Position numbers and translations under genes: made by a program. From Lysinibacillus boronitolerans JCM 21713 = 10a = NBRC 103108 (lineage in GTDB: Bacteria; Bacillota; Bacilli; Bacillales_A; Planococcaceae): DNA of 64,000 nucleotides. The first letter of the stretch is position 1; the number at the start of each line of letters is the position of its first letter. Shown one piece after another: positions 24,515 through 33,995 of this stretch. A model generated the notes under the pieces. That model saw nothing but the letters and a program-made list of their open reading frames with translations. It was not told where the DNA came from and did no database searches. Where the stretch lies: assembly GCF_000772935.1 (NCBI RefSeq), contig NZ_JPVR01000079.1, forward strand, positions 124,001 through 188,000, in the 5' to 3' direction.

Positions 24515-26086
24515 CTACTTAGTATGTTTGTCTTTCACTTTTGCTTCCTTTTCAATATGCTTTCTTGCTATTTTCAAACGTTGGATATCCTTTTTCTTAA
24601 GAGGAATAATCTCTTCCTTCATCATTTTAATATAAGAAATCATTAATAAAAGTAACACCACTGTAAAGGGTAATGCAGCGATTAATGAGGCCGTTTGCAA
24701 TGCTTCAAGCCCGCCTGTATACAATAAAACGCCTGAAATAGCTGCCATTAAAACACCCCATACTAGCTTTGATAAAATCGTGGGATTTAAAGAACCTTTT
24801 GTCGTCATACTCGCCATAATAAAGGTGGCCGAATCAGCAGAGGTAATTAAAAATATTATGATTAAAAGTATTCCAATGGTAGATGCAATTGTTGAAAGCG
24901 GTAAGTGTTCTAACAGCTGGAAAAGCGCAACCGTTACATCATTATGAACAGATTGAGCGATTTGTGCATCTTGATGTAAATCAAACCACATTGCGGTTCC
25001 ACCAAAGGTCGCAATCCAAAAGCAGGCAATGAGGGGCGGGATAATTAAAACCCCTATAATAAATTCTCGAATAGTCCTGCCTTTAGATACACGAGCTATA
25101 AAGGAGCCTACAAATGGTGACCAAGCGATCGCCCATGCCCAGTAAAAGATCGTCCAATCCTTCACCCAAGTCCCACCAACGTATGGCTGCATCCTTAAAC
25201 TATATTGAATAAAGTTTGAAATATAATCCCCAATAGCTAATGTAAAGGTTTCAAGTATAAAGATTGTTGGGCCTGTAATAAAAACAAATAAAAGTAAGAC
25301 AATTGCTAAAGTCATATTGACATTACTCAGGATCTTCATCCCTTTTTGTAGACCTGTTGTGGCTGATAGCATATAGCCAATAAACATGATAAAAATAATG
25401 GCTACTTGCAAGATAAATGTATCTGGCAAACCAAAGACGAAAGTTAAACCGCCATTTGTTTGTAATACGCCTAGCCCTATAGACGTTGCTACCCCCATAA
25501 CTGTAGCAATTACTGCGAGAATATCGATCGCTCCTTTAACGACTCGATTTGTTCCAGTGACAGGCTCTAAAGCAGTGGAGATAAGCATATTTCTTTTTTT
25601 ATTGAATTGTACATAGGCCATAACAAGACCCAATATGGCATAAACAGACCACTGGCTTAATCCCCAATGAAAGAATGAATATCCCATCGCCAGTCGGGCT
25701 GCATCCGTTGATAGAGGCTTTGTATCACTGAAAGGAGGTGAAAAATAATGACTCATCGGCTCAGCTACACCCCAAAACACCAGGCCGACACCAAGTCCAG
25801 CTGAAAAGAGCATAGAAATCCATGTTAGAAAACTAAACTCAGGACGACCATCTTCTGATCCTAAGCGAATTGTTCCGTATTTACTAATTGCCAGACCGAA
25901 TAAAAATAAAACGATAATAAAGACAGACATTAAATAAAACCAGCCGAAATAATCCGTTGTCATATGAAATACGCTGTTTGCTACGTTCTTAAATTTTTCC
26001 GGTATCGTTGCTCCGATAATGACTAAGAGAAAAATTGCTCCACTAGAAATAAGAAATACTGGGTTTTTTAAAATTTTATTTTGCAT
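24515..26086 (-). CDS. opuD: BCCT-family osmolyte transporter (OpuD-like)
   Basis: 523 residues with 12 predicted membrane helices. BCCT carriers take up glycine betaine, choline or carnitine, usually with sodium. The family signature WAWAIAWSPFVGSFIARVS (the aromatic substrate box) is at about 312-330, and GLGVGLVFWGVAEPMSHY at about 95-112. Both ends are hydrophilic; the lysine-rich C-terminus fits an osmosensing tail. ATG follows GGAGG. Betaine is the likely substrate by similarity to OpuD; choline cannot be excluded. Confidence 0.88.
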   Translation of the reverse strand: MQNKILKNPVFLISSGAIFLLVIIGATIPEKFKNVANSVFHMTTDYFGWFYLMSVFIIVLFLFGLAISKYGTIRLGSEDGRPEFSFLTWISMLFSAGLGVGLVFWGVAEPMSHYFSPPFSDTKPLSTDAARLAMGYSFFHWGLSQWSVYAILGLVMAYVQFNKKRNMLISTALEPVTGTNRVVKGAIDILAVIATVMGVATSIGLGVLQTNGGLTFVFGLPDTFILQVAIIFIMFIGYMLSATTGLQKGMKILSNVNMTLAIVLLLFVFITGPTIFILETFTLAIGDYISNFIQYSLRMQPYVGGTWVKDWTIFYWAWAIAWSPFVGSFIARVSKGRTIREFIIGVLIIPPLIACFWIATFGGTAMWFDLHQDAQIAQSVHNDVTVALFQLLEHLPLSTIASTIGILLIIIFLITSADSATFIMASMTTKGSLNPTILSKLVWGVLMAAISGVLLYTGGLEALQTASLIAALPFTVVLLLLMISYIKMMKEEIIPLKKKDIQRLKIARKHIEKEAKVKDKHTK

Positions 26087-26163
26087 ACAGCGCCTCCATT
26101 TATCCCAGACAGATGACCAAATTTCCTTTATTATGCGTACAATTCAGTTATTTTATTAATAAA

Positions 26164-26201
26164 TAAAAAAAGAAACCGCATTATCAAAAGACTATGCGGT
26201 C
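26164..26201 (-). terminator. Terminator of the siderophore operon
   Basis: Stem ACCGCAT / ATGCGGT with TTTCTTTTTTTATTT on the minus strand, just past the esterase stop. Confidence 0.78.
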
Positions 26202-26207
26202 TACCTA

Positions 26208-26978
26208 TTAATGTGCTTTATGCATAAAACGCAGGGCTCTACTCATAACAGTTGGTACAATCGAAGCATGATTTTCATCTAAAGCCTCGTAAAAATCTAC
26301 CGCCATTATTTTTTTTAAAACTGCCGCCATTTGTCGCGCATCATCCACCATAAAGGTTTCAAGTTCACCTGCGCTCATAAACAAAGTTTCGTCCATGTCC
26401 TGATGCTCGTTCAGAAATACTGAAGCACATTGCACCAGCTCATGCTCATTCCACCAAATAGAAGGGCTAATAGCTAGATAGCGTTGGAAGCTGGATTGGT
26501 GGTGAAATAGTTGCCAAAGCGCAAAGTATCCTCCTAGGGAATGACCAAATAGAGCTTGCTGTACTTTATTTACTGGATATTGTGACTCAATCGTTGGCTT
26601 TAACTCTTCTTCAATAAAGCGACTAAAATCCACTGCTCCTCCAAGCTTTTCATGACCTTTTCCTTTAAATCTTTCTGGATATAGATATGTCTCTGCTGGC
26701 GCTGTAAAATCATAAAATCTTCTTTCACGCATATCATCGCCATGACCAATTCCAATAACGATAGCTGGAAGGACACCTGTTTTTGGTGCATTACGACTTT
26801 GTAAACGCACCGCTTCCTTTACAAGATTAAAATAGGAGGAGCCATCGAGTACATACAAAACTGGGAAGCCATTTTGTGGTGCTTCCTCATTTGGCACATA
26901 GATGTTAATCGTGTACGAATAATTTGTCAATTTTGAAGTCATTTGTTGTGTAACGTAGTCTACTTTAGCTATATTCAT
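26208..26978 (-). CDS. Siderophore esterase, BesA-like alpha/beta hydrolase
   Basis: 256 residues of the esterase D/IroE fold: the oxyanion region YVLDGSSYF, the nucleophile elbow GHSLGGYFAL near 143-152, the acid region, and a late His (ENHAS). BesA-type enzymes hydrolyse ferric trilactone siderophores inside the cell to release iron. Its ATG overlaps the stop of the ATPase gene, so it is the last gene of the uptake operon, which supports this role. The exact siderophore is not known. Confidence 0.85.
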   Translation of the reverse strand: MNIAKVDYVTQQMTSKLTNYSYTINIYVPNEEAPQNGFPVLYVLDGSSYFNLVKEAVRLQSRNAPKTGVLPAIVIGIGHGDDMRERRFYDFTAPAETYLYPERFKGKGHEKLGGAVDFSRFIEEELKPTIESQYPVNKVQQALFGHSLGGYFALWQLFHHQSSFQRYLAISPSIWWNEHELVQCASVFLNEHQDMDETLFMSAGELETFMVDDARQMAAVLKKIMAVDFYEALDENHASIVPTVMSRALRFMHKAH

Positions 26979-27775
26979 TAGATATCCTCCTTCAAAATTT
27001 CATAGCCATAACATACAGGTGTATTTGTTACAGGATCTTCCATAATGCGCGCATCAATATTAAATACTTTACGCATCACCTCAGCACTTAAAATCTCCTG
27101 TGGCGTGCCAGTTTGCATGATAATACCCTTACGCATTGCAATTAGATGATCTGAATATCTGGCAGCGTGGTTAATATCATGTAGAACCATCACTATTGTA
27201 CAGCTATGCATCTCATTTAAACTTTTAACAATGTCCAATACCTCGAGCTGATGTGCCATATCTAAATAAGTAGTAGGTTCATCTAATAGCAAGATATTTG
27301 TTTCCTGCGCTAAGGCCATCGCTAGCCAAACACGTTGACGTTGTCCTCCTGAAAGCTGTGCAAGGTCTCTATTTCGGTATTCCATTGTATTGGTAACCGT
27401 TAAAGCCCATTCAATCATTTCCTCATCCTTATTTGTTAAGCGATTAACATTGTTGCGATGTGGATAGCGACCATACGCAATTAACTCCTCCACTTTTAAT
27501 TGACCAGGAGCAACAGGTGTTTGAGATAATATTGCTAACTTCTTGGCAATATCTTTGGTCGATAAATTTTGCATATTTTGCTCCTGCAAATAAACCGTAC
27601 CTTGTTGTTTTTTTAAAATACGTCCTATCGTTTTAAGGAGGGTAGATTTACCACAACCATTTGGACCGATAATTGTCGTCACTTTGCCCTCTTCTATTGT
27701 TAAATTTAACCCTTCAAAGACACGTACCTGCTCATAACCTGAAGCCAGGTTTTCCATTCTAAATGCAGTTTGCAC
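26978..27775 (-). CDS. Siderophore ABC transporter ATP-binding protein
   Basis: 265 residues. Walker A GPNGCGKST near 38-46, signature LSGGQRQR near 139-146, Walker B ILLLDEPT near 159-166, H-loop VLHD. It matches FecE/FhuC-type ATPases energising ferric siderophore import. Start GTG 27775 follows GGAGGAAATGGC. It lies 11 bases after the permease and overlaps the esterase. Confidence 0.92.
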   Translation of the reverse strand: MQTAFRMENLASGYEQVRVFEGLNLTIEEGKVTTIIGPNGCGKSTLLKTIGRILKKQQGTVYLQEQNMQNLSTKDIAKKLAILSQTPVAPGQLKVEELIAYGRYPHRNNVNRLTNKDEEMIEWALTVTNTMEYRNRDLAQLSGGQRQRVWLAMALAQETNILLLDEPTTYLDMAHQLEVLDIVKSLNEMHSCTIVMVLHDINHAARYSDHLIAMRKGIIMQTGTPQEILSAEVMRKVFNIDARIMEDPVTNTPVCYGYEILKEDI

Positions 27776-27786
27776 GCCATTTCCTC

Positions 27787-28818
27787 CTATGCCTTAGATT
27801 TCACCAGTAAATACAAGAAATATGGAATCCCAATAATTGAAACGACAATACCTACAGCCAGTTCCGATGGTGCAAAAACGGTTTTACCAATAAAATCAGC
27901 TAAGATTAACAGACCTGCACCAATTAAAGCACTCACTGGCATAACATAACGGTGCTGAATACCAACAAGCTGCTTGGCAATATGGGGAGCCATTAAACCT
28001 ATGAATCCAATACTCCCTGATACAGATACACAAGCGCTGACAAGACCTACACTGGCTAATAACAGCTTCATTTTCTCCTTTTCAACTGCTATTCCTAAAC
28101 TTGTGATGCTATCCTCTTCAAGCTGGAAATAATCGAGTAAATATGATTTTCTGTGCACATATAGTCCTAAAATCAAAAGCCAAGGTAGCATCGTAAGCGC
28201 AAAGATCCAATTCGCATTATAAATAGAACCTGCCATCCAAATAGCCGCTGATTCAAAATCTTGTGCACTCATTTTTAAGGATAGGAATAAGGACAAAGCT
28301 CCAAATCCACTATTGATAGCAATACCAGTTAAGATTAATCGCTGCATATCCAGATGACCATTTTTTAAAGCAAATGAAAAAATCAGGATAGCTGCAATTG
28401 TTCCACCGATAAAACCAAATAATGGCATCATTAAAATTGACATCCAGCTACTCATATCGGCACTTACTAGCTTTAATTGAAAGAAGAACATGAATATGAC
28501 GACTGCTGCACCAGCCCCTGCATTAATCCCTAATATACCTGGATCTGCTAGTCCATTGCGTGTAATCCCCTGTAATACAACTCCCGCCATACCTAAGCCA
28601 ATACCGACAAGTCCAGCAATAACAATTCGAGGTAAACGGAATTCAAAAATAACAAGATCAAACTTTGAATTGGACTCAATCCGCAACAATGTTTTAATGA
28701 CATCCATTACAGACATATCAAAAACACCATTTGTAATATGTAAATAGCTCGCAACGAAAATCAATAAAATAAGCATCGACATGGTTAAAAAGAATAAACT
28801 TGAGGTTTTTTTATGCAC
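27787..28818 (-). CDS. FecCD-family siderophore permease, second subunit
   Basis: 343 residues with about nine to ten membrane helices. Family motifs: GLVGIGLGMAGVVLQGITRNGLADPGILGINAGAGA and, near the end, GFIGLMAPHIAKQLVG, which contacts the ATPase. Start chosen at GTG 28818, eight bases after GGAGG; a GTG three codons upstream is inside the site. It overlaps the preceding permease gene by eight bases. Confidence 0.9.
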   Translation of the reverse strand: MHKKTSSLFFLTMSMLILLIFVASYLHITNGVFDMSVMDVIKTLLRIESNSKFDLVIFEFRLPRIVIAGLVGIGLGMAGVVLQGITRNGLADPGILGINAGAGAAVVIFMFFFQLKLVSADMSSWMSILMMPLFGFIGGTIAAILIFSFALKNGHLDMQRLILTGIAINSGFGALSLFLSLKMSAQDFESAAIWMAGSIYNANWIFALTMLPWLLILGLYVHRKSYLLDYFQLEEDSITSLGIAVEKEKMKLLLASVGLVSACVSVSGSIGFIGLMAPHIAKQLVGIQHRYVMPVSALIGAGLLILADFIGKTVFAPSELAVGIVVSIIGIPYFLYLLVKSKA

Positions 28819-29818
28819 GTTTTTCACCTCCGTGCTTACGAACTAAATATAAGAAGAATGGTACACCGACCAATGCGGTTAAGACACCAATTGGCGTTTC
28901 AAATGGATAATTGACAACGCGGCTCAGGACATCACAAAGCGCTAAGAAAAAGGCTCCAATAACAGCTGCACAAGGAATAATATAGCGATAATCAACACCG
29001 ACAAGGAAGCGTGTAATATGTGGTATGACTAACCCTACAAAGGCGATTTTCCCTACAAGGGCAACCGCTGTCCCTGTCAAACATACGACAGCTAGCATGC
29101 TAATAATACGTACTGTTTTTGTTTTCTGTCCAAGCCCCATGGCAATATCTTCACCTAGCGAAGTAATGGTAATCGCTTTTGCCGATAATAAAGCCAAAAT
29201 CAATCCAGTTAAACCAAATGGAATAGAAAGGATGAGCATATCCATATCTACCATATGTACCTTTGTGTTATACCAAGCACTAACTGTTTGGGATACTTGG
29301 AAATACATCGCAATCGCAGTAGCAATACTACTTAAAAATGTGCCGATGACTGTTCCAATTATGGCTAGCCTTACTGGAGATAAGCCATTGCGGATTAACG
29401 AGCCAAAACCAAAGACAATACCTGCTCCCAATGCAGAACCAAGCATCGATAATAAAATCATTTGATAATTTGGTAGTCCTGGGAAAAAAACTATGGCTAA
29501 TGTAATGACAAATGCAGAGCCATCATTGACACCCATTAATGAAGGAGAGGCTAAATAGTTTCGTGTAATCCCCTGCATAACTGCACCAGCAACTGCTAAA
29601 AATGCTCCAACTAGCAATACCGCAGCAATTCTTGGAATACGGCCTGTCCGTATAATTTGATGATCAACATCTGATGGATCAAATGCTGTCATCGACTGCC
29701 ATACTGTAAGTGCACTAATATCTTTTGTTCCATACATAACCGAAATTAGGGCCACAAGGGCAATAAGGAAAGGAGCTATCGCTAATATTGAAAATGACAC
29801 TATGTTTGTTTTTTTCAA
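28811..29818 (-). CDS. FecCD-family siderophore permease, first subunit
   Basis: 335 residues, polytopic, with VAGAVMQGITRNYLASPSLMGVNDGS and GLVIPHITRFLVG. It pairs with the following permease as a heterodimer. Start TTG 29818 after AAGGTGTG. It is separated from the binding-protein gene by 155 bp holding a strong hairpin. Confidence 0.9.
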   Translation of the reverse strand: MKKTNIVSFSILAIAPFLIALVALISVMYGTKDISALTVWQSMTAFDPSDVDHQIIRTGRIPRIAAVLLVGAFLAVAGAVMQGITRNYLASPSLMGVNDGSAFVITLAIVFFPGLPNYQMILLSMLGSALGAGIVFGFGSLIRNGLSPVRLAIIGTVIGTFLSSIATAIAMYFQVSQTVSAWYNTKVHMVDMDMLILSIPFGLTGLILALLSAKAITITSLGEDIAMGLGQKTKTVRIISMLAVVCLTGTAVALVGKIAFVGLVIPHITRFLVGVDYRYIIPCAAVIGAFFLALCDVLSRVVNYPFETPIGVLTALVGVPFFLYLVRKHGGEKRA

Positions 29819-29922
29819 CTTTCACACCTTTTTCTTTATCCATTTTGCGGTACACAATATCAACTACTGAAGTGTATACCCTTAACAACTGCCTACAGTG
29901 AAAATTGCCATATCTTACAAAA

Positions 29923-29965
29923 GGCCGGTAATAGCCCGGTGATCTCACCAAATCTACTACCAGCC
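29923..29965 (-). terminator. Intra-operon hairpin after the binding-protein gene
   Basis: Minus strand GGCTGGTAGTAG / CTATTACCGGCC (12 pairs, some G-U) with inner GGTGA/TCACC, then TTTTG. Likely a partial terminator or RNA-stabilising stem that raises the binding protein over the permeases. Confidence 0.65.
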
Positions 29966-29973
29966 TGTTTATA

Positions 29974-30957
29974 CTATTTAAGTAATTTTTCAGCTGCGAC
30001 ATCTAAGAATTTCACTTTAGACCAAGCAGTACCACCTTGTGCCAATGGCTCAATTGCGTTGACGAAAACTTGATTATTTTGTGCTGCCTTTAAGCTAGTG
30101 AAAATTGGATTCTTTTGTAGCTCCTCTAAAGCTTTTGGCGTATCCTTATTCTCTGAATCCTCGAATTGTAGGAAAATCGTATCTGGATTTACTTGTGCTA
30201 ATGTTTCAAGTGATAGTTCAGCTTGCGCTTTAGCTGTTGAGACAACTTCTGGAACAGGTGCTCCTAAATCTTTATATAGAACAGGGTTTAAATAAACACC
30301 TGCTGGATAGATGTACATCACTCCACCACGAACACGAATGATTAATACTTGCTTATCTGCTAATTGCTCCTTGGATTTTATTTGGGCATCAGCAACTTTT
30401 GCTGCATAGTCAGAGATGATTTTCTTTGCATCCTCTTCCTTTCCAGCTAATTGTGCAAGCAAAGTTAAATTTTCTTTCCAATTTGTTGAAATATGTGAGT
30501 ATGGAATCATTGTTTGAATTTTGTTGAGCTTTTCAGCCGTTTCTTCAGGGAATTTCGAAGTACCCACGATTACATCAGGGTCCAGATTAAGAATGGCTTC
30601 TGCATTTGGCTCCATTTTATTTCCTACAAGTGTAGCCCCTTCAAAATCTGTTGCTAGATAGGCAGGAACTTTGCCACCTACTTCAAGGACACCTACTGGC
30701 TTAATACCAAGCATTGCCGCATCTTCCATTGATTCAAGACTGGCAGCGACAATGTTCTTTACTTCGGCTGGTAGCTCATATTGCTCGCCTAAGTACGTGA
30801 TGGTCTGCGTTGATTTAGCTTGCTCTGTCTGTGATTCTGTTGCACTTGTCTCCGCTGTATTAGCTGTTGATGTAGATTCCTCTGCTTTATCTGTTCCACA
30901 TGCAGCCAGTGATAATGCTAATAGTGCCGGTGCACACATTTTAAAATATTTATTCAT
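29974..30957 (-). CDS. Siderophore-binding lipoprotein
   Basis: 327 residues. Lipoprotein signal ending LSLAAC (Cys20), a Thr/Ser/Glu-rich linker to about residue 48, then a two-lobed periplasmic-binding fold of the iron-siderophore family (EVKNIVAASLESMEDAAMLG; LNLDPDVIVG; TLAQVNPDTIFLQ). It would capture ferric siderophore for the FecCD permeases downstream. AGGGGAG precedes the ATG. Two Fur boxes lie in its promoter region. The B. subtilis YfiY/FeuA class is the nearest in my judgement; the ligand is unknown. Confidence 0.9.
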   Translation of the reverse strand: MNKYFKMCAPALLALSLAACGTDKAEESTSTANTAETSATESQTEQAKSTQTITYLGEQYELPAEVKNIVAASLESMEDAAMLGIKPVGVLEVGGKVPAYLATDFEGATLVGNKMEPNAEAILNLDPDVIVGTSKFPEETAEKLNKIQTMIPYSHISTNWKENLTLLAQLAGKEEDAKKIISDYAAKVADAQIKSKEQLADKQVLIIRVRGGVMYIYPAGVYLNPVLYKDLGAPVPEVVSTAKAQAELSLETLAQVNPDTIFLQFEDSENKDTPKALEELQKNPIFTSLKAAQNNQVFVNAIEPLAQGGTAWSKVKFLDVAAEKLLK

Positions 30958-30985
30958 AGATATTCTCCCCTAACGAGCTCATATT

Positions 30986-31004
30986 GATAATGATAATCGT
31001 TTTC
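30986..31004 (-). promoter_or_regulatory. Fur box, promoter-proximal
   Basis: GATAATGATAATCGTTTTC, close to the 19-bp Fur consensus. It overlaps the probable -10 region on the minus strand; TTGACA (31012-31017) is the candidate -35. Confidence 0.85.
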
Positions 31005-31025
31005 ATACATATGTCAACACATAAT

Positions 31026-31040
31026 TGATACTCATTATCA
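31026..31040 (-). promoter_or_regulatory. Fur box, promoter-distal
   Basis: TGATACTCATTATCA fits the 7-1-7 Fur motif with one mismatch per arm at most. It flanks the -35 region. The two boxes could also affect the region towards the AraC gene. Confidence 0.75.
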
Positions 31041-31125
31041 TTTACGGATACTATCCTAACAAAGTAAAAAAAGATTGTGAATGGACGATTTCGAAAATGA
31101 CATGGATTTTTGCCGATTTTACTAA

Positions 31126-31164
31126 TAAAAAAACTGCTTCTTTTTTGGAAGAAACAGTTTTTTT
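31126..31164 (-). terminator. Terminator of the AraC gene
   Basis: Stem AAACTGCTTCTT / AAGAAACAGTTT (one mismatch) with A and T runs on both sides. It reaches the stop codon of the AraC gene. Confidence 0.8.
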
Positions 31165-31993
31165 ACATATAGTTGGATTCCTCCATTTTCATCTTTCGAT
31201 AGGCTGAAGGAGATAAATTTGTGCACTTTTTAAATACTCTACTAAAGTAAAAACAATCAACATATCCGACACATTCTGCTACTTCAGCTACTGGAATCAC
31301 ATCATATTCCAGCAAGTCTTTTGCGCGTCGTATACGATATTCCGTAATATAAGTGCTTGGATTCATGCCTGTATGCTGCTCAAATAAATAAGCAAAACGA
31401 CGACGCTCAATACCAAATTCCATCGCGATATTTGATACAGAGATTTGCTCTGCATAATTTTCATGTATATACTGTAAGGCCTGCTCCATTAATTCGCTGG
31501 CACTATCTAGAACCTTCATTTTTGCCGCTACAAGGATATCTTCCAACAAGTTCATAAATAATGTCTTAGACTTGAATACAGCCATATTACCAGGAAAGGA
31601 ATAGCTTTCTATTAGTTGCTGAACATGGCTAATAATTTGTGTGTTAAAGCCTGTATTAATTAGAAAATGTTGCTCGGCTAGTGGATAAAGAGCTGTTTCT
31701 TCTATTGGAAGGCGATAATGAACAACTGCATACTCCCACCCTTTATGACCAGTCGCTCTCACTTCTATCGGCATCTGGGGGCCTGCATGGACAATCATTC
31801 CTGGCTCCATCATATAGGGGGTTCCATTAAAGCTAAAGATCGCACTTCCTGCAAGTGGCACCACTAAACCACACTTTTCTGGGGCCGTTGTTCTACCAAC
31901 ATCCACTTCACCTGGCTCCATTTTTTTAGTAAAAACATCTGTAAATTTTACAGAAGCATGTGCAAAGTAATCAATTAAATATTTGATATCCAT
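31163..31993 (-). CDS. AraC-family regulator next to the siderophore operon
   Basis: 276 residues: an N-terminal cupin-like sensor (GLVVPLAGSAIFSFNGTPYMMEPGMIVHAGPQMP) and a C-terminal double helix-turn-helix (ISVSNIAMEFGIERRRFAYLFEQHTGMNPSTYITEYRIRRAKDLL; CVGYVDCFYFSRVFKK). It probably activates the iron-uptake operon next to it, as Btr does for bacillibactin uptake. Start ATG 31993 follows AGGAG at seven bases. The frame is open further upstream but overlaps the DinB gene. Role inferred from position. Confidence 0.85.
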   Translation of the reverse strand: MDIKYLIDYFAHASVKFTDVFTKKMEPGEVDVGRTTAPEKCGLVVPLAGSAIFSFNGTPYMMEPGMIVHAGPQMPIEVRATGHKGWEYAVVHYRLPIEETALYPLAEQHFLINTGFNTQIISHVQQLIESYSFPGNMAVFKSKTLFMNLLEDILVAAKMKVLDSASELMEQALQYIHENYAEQISVSNIAMEFGIERRRFAYLFEQHTGMNPSTYITEYRIRRAKDLLEYDVIPVAEVAECVGYVDCFYFSRVFKKCTNLSPSAYRKMKMEESNYM

Positions 31994-32003
31994 ATGCAAA
32001 CTC

Positions 32004-32468
32004 CTATACATGTATAACATTCTGAATCTGAGAAAAATGATGTAAATCATGATTGATTAATCCTACAAAATAATCGATTATAGTCATCTCTGACTGCCCA
32101 ATTTTAAATGAGTGTTGCCATTGCTCATTAGTCCACTGCTGAATGGTCTGTAATAATTGACGCCTTGTGGAAATAAAATCATTCAATGTTTCCTCCATTG
32201 CTTGTTCACGGCTTTTCTTAGCTGCCATTGTATTCAAATGTGCTACATCTGGCCCTTTCGGCAAACGCTCATCTGTAAGCAGAAAAGGGATTCGGTGATT
32301 TAACACAAACATATCCCATGGAGGAAGATGTCCAATTACCTCTGCAACCGACCATTTCCCAGGTGCGATGGGCGTACGCCATTGCTCCTCAGATAATCCT
32401 CGCAAATTATTTATCCAATCTAAAGATTTTTTATAGTGTTTAATGACATAGGCTTTATCTCGTTGCAA
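32004..32468 (-). CDS. DinB-family protein
   Basis: 154 residues in the DinB/YfiT four-helix bundle. Metal-ligand histidines appear at VIGHLPPWD (near 46) and HDLHHFSQI (near 141-148). Such proteins are thiol transferases or metal-dependent hydrolases; the exact reaction is unknown. Start TTG 32468 after GAGGGG. It probably shares a transcript with the genes upstream. Confidence 0.78.
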   Translation of the reverse strand: MQRDKAYVIKHYKKSLDWINNLRGLSEEQWRTPIAPGKWSVAEVIGHLPPWDMFVLNHRIPFLLTDERLPKGPDVAHLNTMAAKKSREQAMEETLNDFISTRRQLLQTIQQWTNEQWQHSFKIGQSEMTIIDYFVGLINHDLHHFSQIQNVIHV

Positions 32469-32489
32469 TTGGTCCCCTCGCCTTCTTTT

Positions 32490-33059
32490 TTATTGAAGAT
32501 TAATTTTCAATTCTGACCAACTTAAATGCCATTGTTTTTGCTGAATTCTTTGACGATAAATCGCATAGTTATCCTTATTTTCTAGGTAAAACGGTGTTGG
32601 CTCTACAATGCCTGCTCCTAAAAGATGAATACCATACGGTGCTGCAATCTCTAGTATCCCATCTGATAACTTTACACCAATCGCCGTTGGTATTTCTGGA
32701 AAATGAGAAATGCCATCAATAGCAGACTTATACGGATTACTACCATTTAAAACATGCATTCGTGCTTGATTTTTCACAGACCAAGGCTCGTTTGGAGATA
32801 GCTTTCTCAGTTCATGTTCATACTGCTTCTCTGCTTCTTCTGCTAGATTTTCTTTATCAAAATATATCACATCAATATCAGCAATTGGTGTTCTTTCTTC
32901 TTTTACATGAAGGTAATCCCATACCTTTGAGCGAATAACTCCTGCACATACCCAGCAATCTTGTAGTTGCAAGGTTTCTACTGTGGATAAAATGTGCATC
33001 ATCCAGTCATCAGATGCTATTAAGTTCTTCAGCTCTTCCTCCGTTTTAAGCGTTCTCAT
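32490..33059 (-). CDS. Nucleotidyltransferase-family protein (NTP_transf_6 type)
   Basis: 189 residues with the signature of this family: CWVCAGVIRSKVWD, then the acid pair in ADIDVIYFD, and a C-terminal TAIGVKLSDGILEIAAPYG. The GxxR and DxD motifs point to nucleotide transfer, but no substrate is known for the family. GGAGG lies eight bases before the ATG. Confidence 0.8.
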   Translation of the reverse strand: MRTLKTEEELKNLIASDDWMMHILSTVETLQLQDCWVCAGVIRSKVWDYLHVKEERTPIADIDVIYFDKENLAEEAEKQYEHELRKLSPNEPWSVKNQARMHVLNGSNPYKSAIDGISHFPEIPTAIGVKLSDGILEIAAPYGIHLLGAGIVEPTPFYLENKDNYAIYRQRIQQKQWHLSWSELKINLQ

Positions 33060-33075
33060 TCATTTAGCCTCCAGT

Positions 33076-33885
33076 TTAGCTTTTACACCAAAATGTTAAT
33101 CTTTCCGCCACTATCTCAGGTGCATCACGAAAAATATCATGGCTTGCCCCTACAATCGACTCAACATCTAATTTCTCTATTTTCAAATGTAAGCTTTGGA
33201 TGCAATTTTTTCTTTTCGTTTCTAATTCAGCGGGTACCGTAGCATGCAATAATAATGTAGGACATTTTATCATGCTCACTACTTGGTCAACTGGTTCAAA
33301 ATTGATACCTTTTATCATAGCTTGGGCCGTGAAGTGAGAAAGAGTTAGTCTGATCTCCCCGTTGTGTTCCTTCACTTGTGCTTTTGAAGCTTCGTTTAAC
33401 TCCTTCGACCACCGAGAAAGCTCTTCTTTCTCAGAGTTAAAAAATTCCTCCCATGATTTAAAGCGGACATTTTCGCAAAAATTTGCTACGTCCTTTAATT
33501 CTTTGTCTAAAGTGATACCCAAATCTTTTCCAGCCATATATCCGCCATCTAGTAGTACGATCCCTTTAAGTTGATGCGAGTATTTTGCTCCGTAATGAAT
33601 AGCCAAGTCTGCACCAAAAGAATGCCCAATTAAATAAAAGGGCTTATTTTTTAAATTTGTACTTATTATTTCCTCTATTATTTGAATTAAATTAGAGGGA
33701 AGATACTCTTCTTCCGCTTCTAATGTAGCTCTATAACCATGTCCTGGTAAGTCGAAAGAAATAATATGATACTCCGATAAATAAGTTGCTAGCTCCCCAA
33801 ATGCTAAGCCTGAGCTTCCAAGTCCATGTAAAAAAACTAAAGATGGATTATAAGGATTTCCCCATTGATATATTTCTTGATTCAT
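33076..33885 (-). CDS. Alpha/beta hydrolase
   Basis: 269 residues with HGLGSSG (oxyanion loop), nucleophile elbow GHSFGADLA near 103-111, GDxG-like LLDGGY, and a C-terminal GASHDIF supplying the His. Belongs to the broad lipase/esterase/haloperoxidase group; the substrate is not predictable. GGGGGATTAA before the ATG. It leads a minus-strand run of hydrolase, nucleotidyltransferase and DinB genes. Confidence 0.82.
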   Translation of the reverse strand: MNQEIYQWGNPYNPSLVFLHGLGSSGLAFGELATYLSEYHIISFDLPGHGYRATLEAEEEYLPSNLIQIIEEIISTNLKNKPFYLIGHSFGADLAIHYGAKYSHQLKGIVLLDGGYMAGKDLGITLDKELKDVANFCENVRFKSWEEFFNSEKEELSRWSKELNEASKAQVKEHNGEIRLTLSHFTAQAMIKGINFEPVDQVVSMIKCPTLLLHATVPAELETKRKNCIQSLHLKIEKLDVESIVGASHDIFRDAPEIVAERLTFWCKS

Positions 33886-33995
33886 TTAATCCCCCATTTC
33901 CTATAAATTAATTTTATAAATAACCAAAAATTATATATTAGATTTATACATTAACACCAATTACCCTTAAGCTAATAAAAGAAAGGGAGAAGCTT

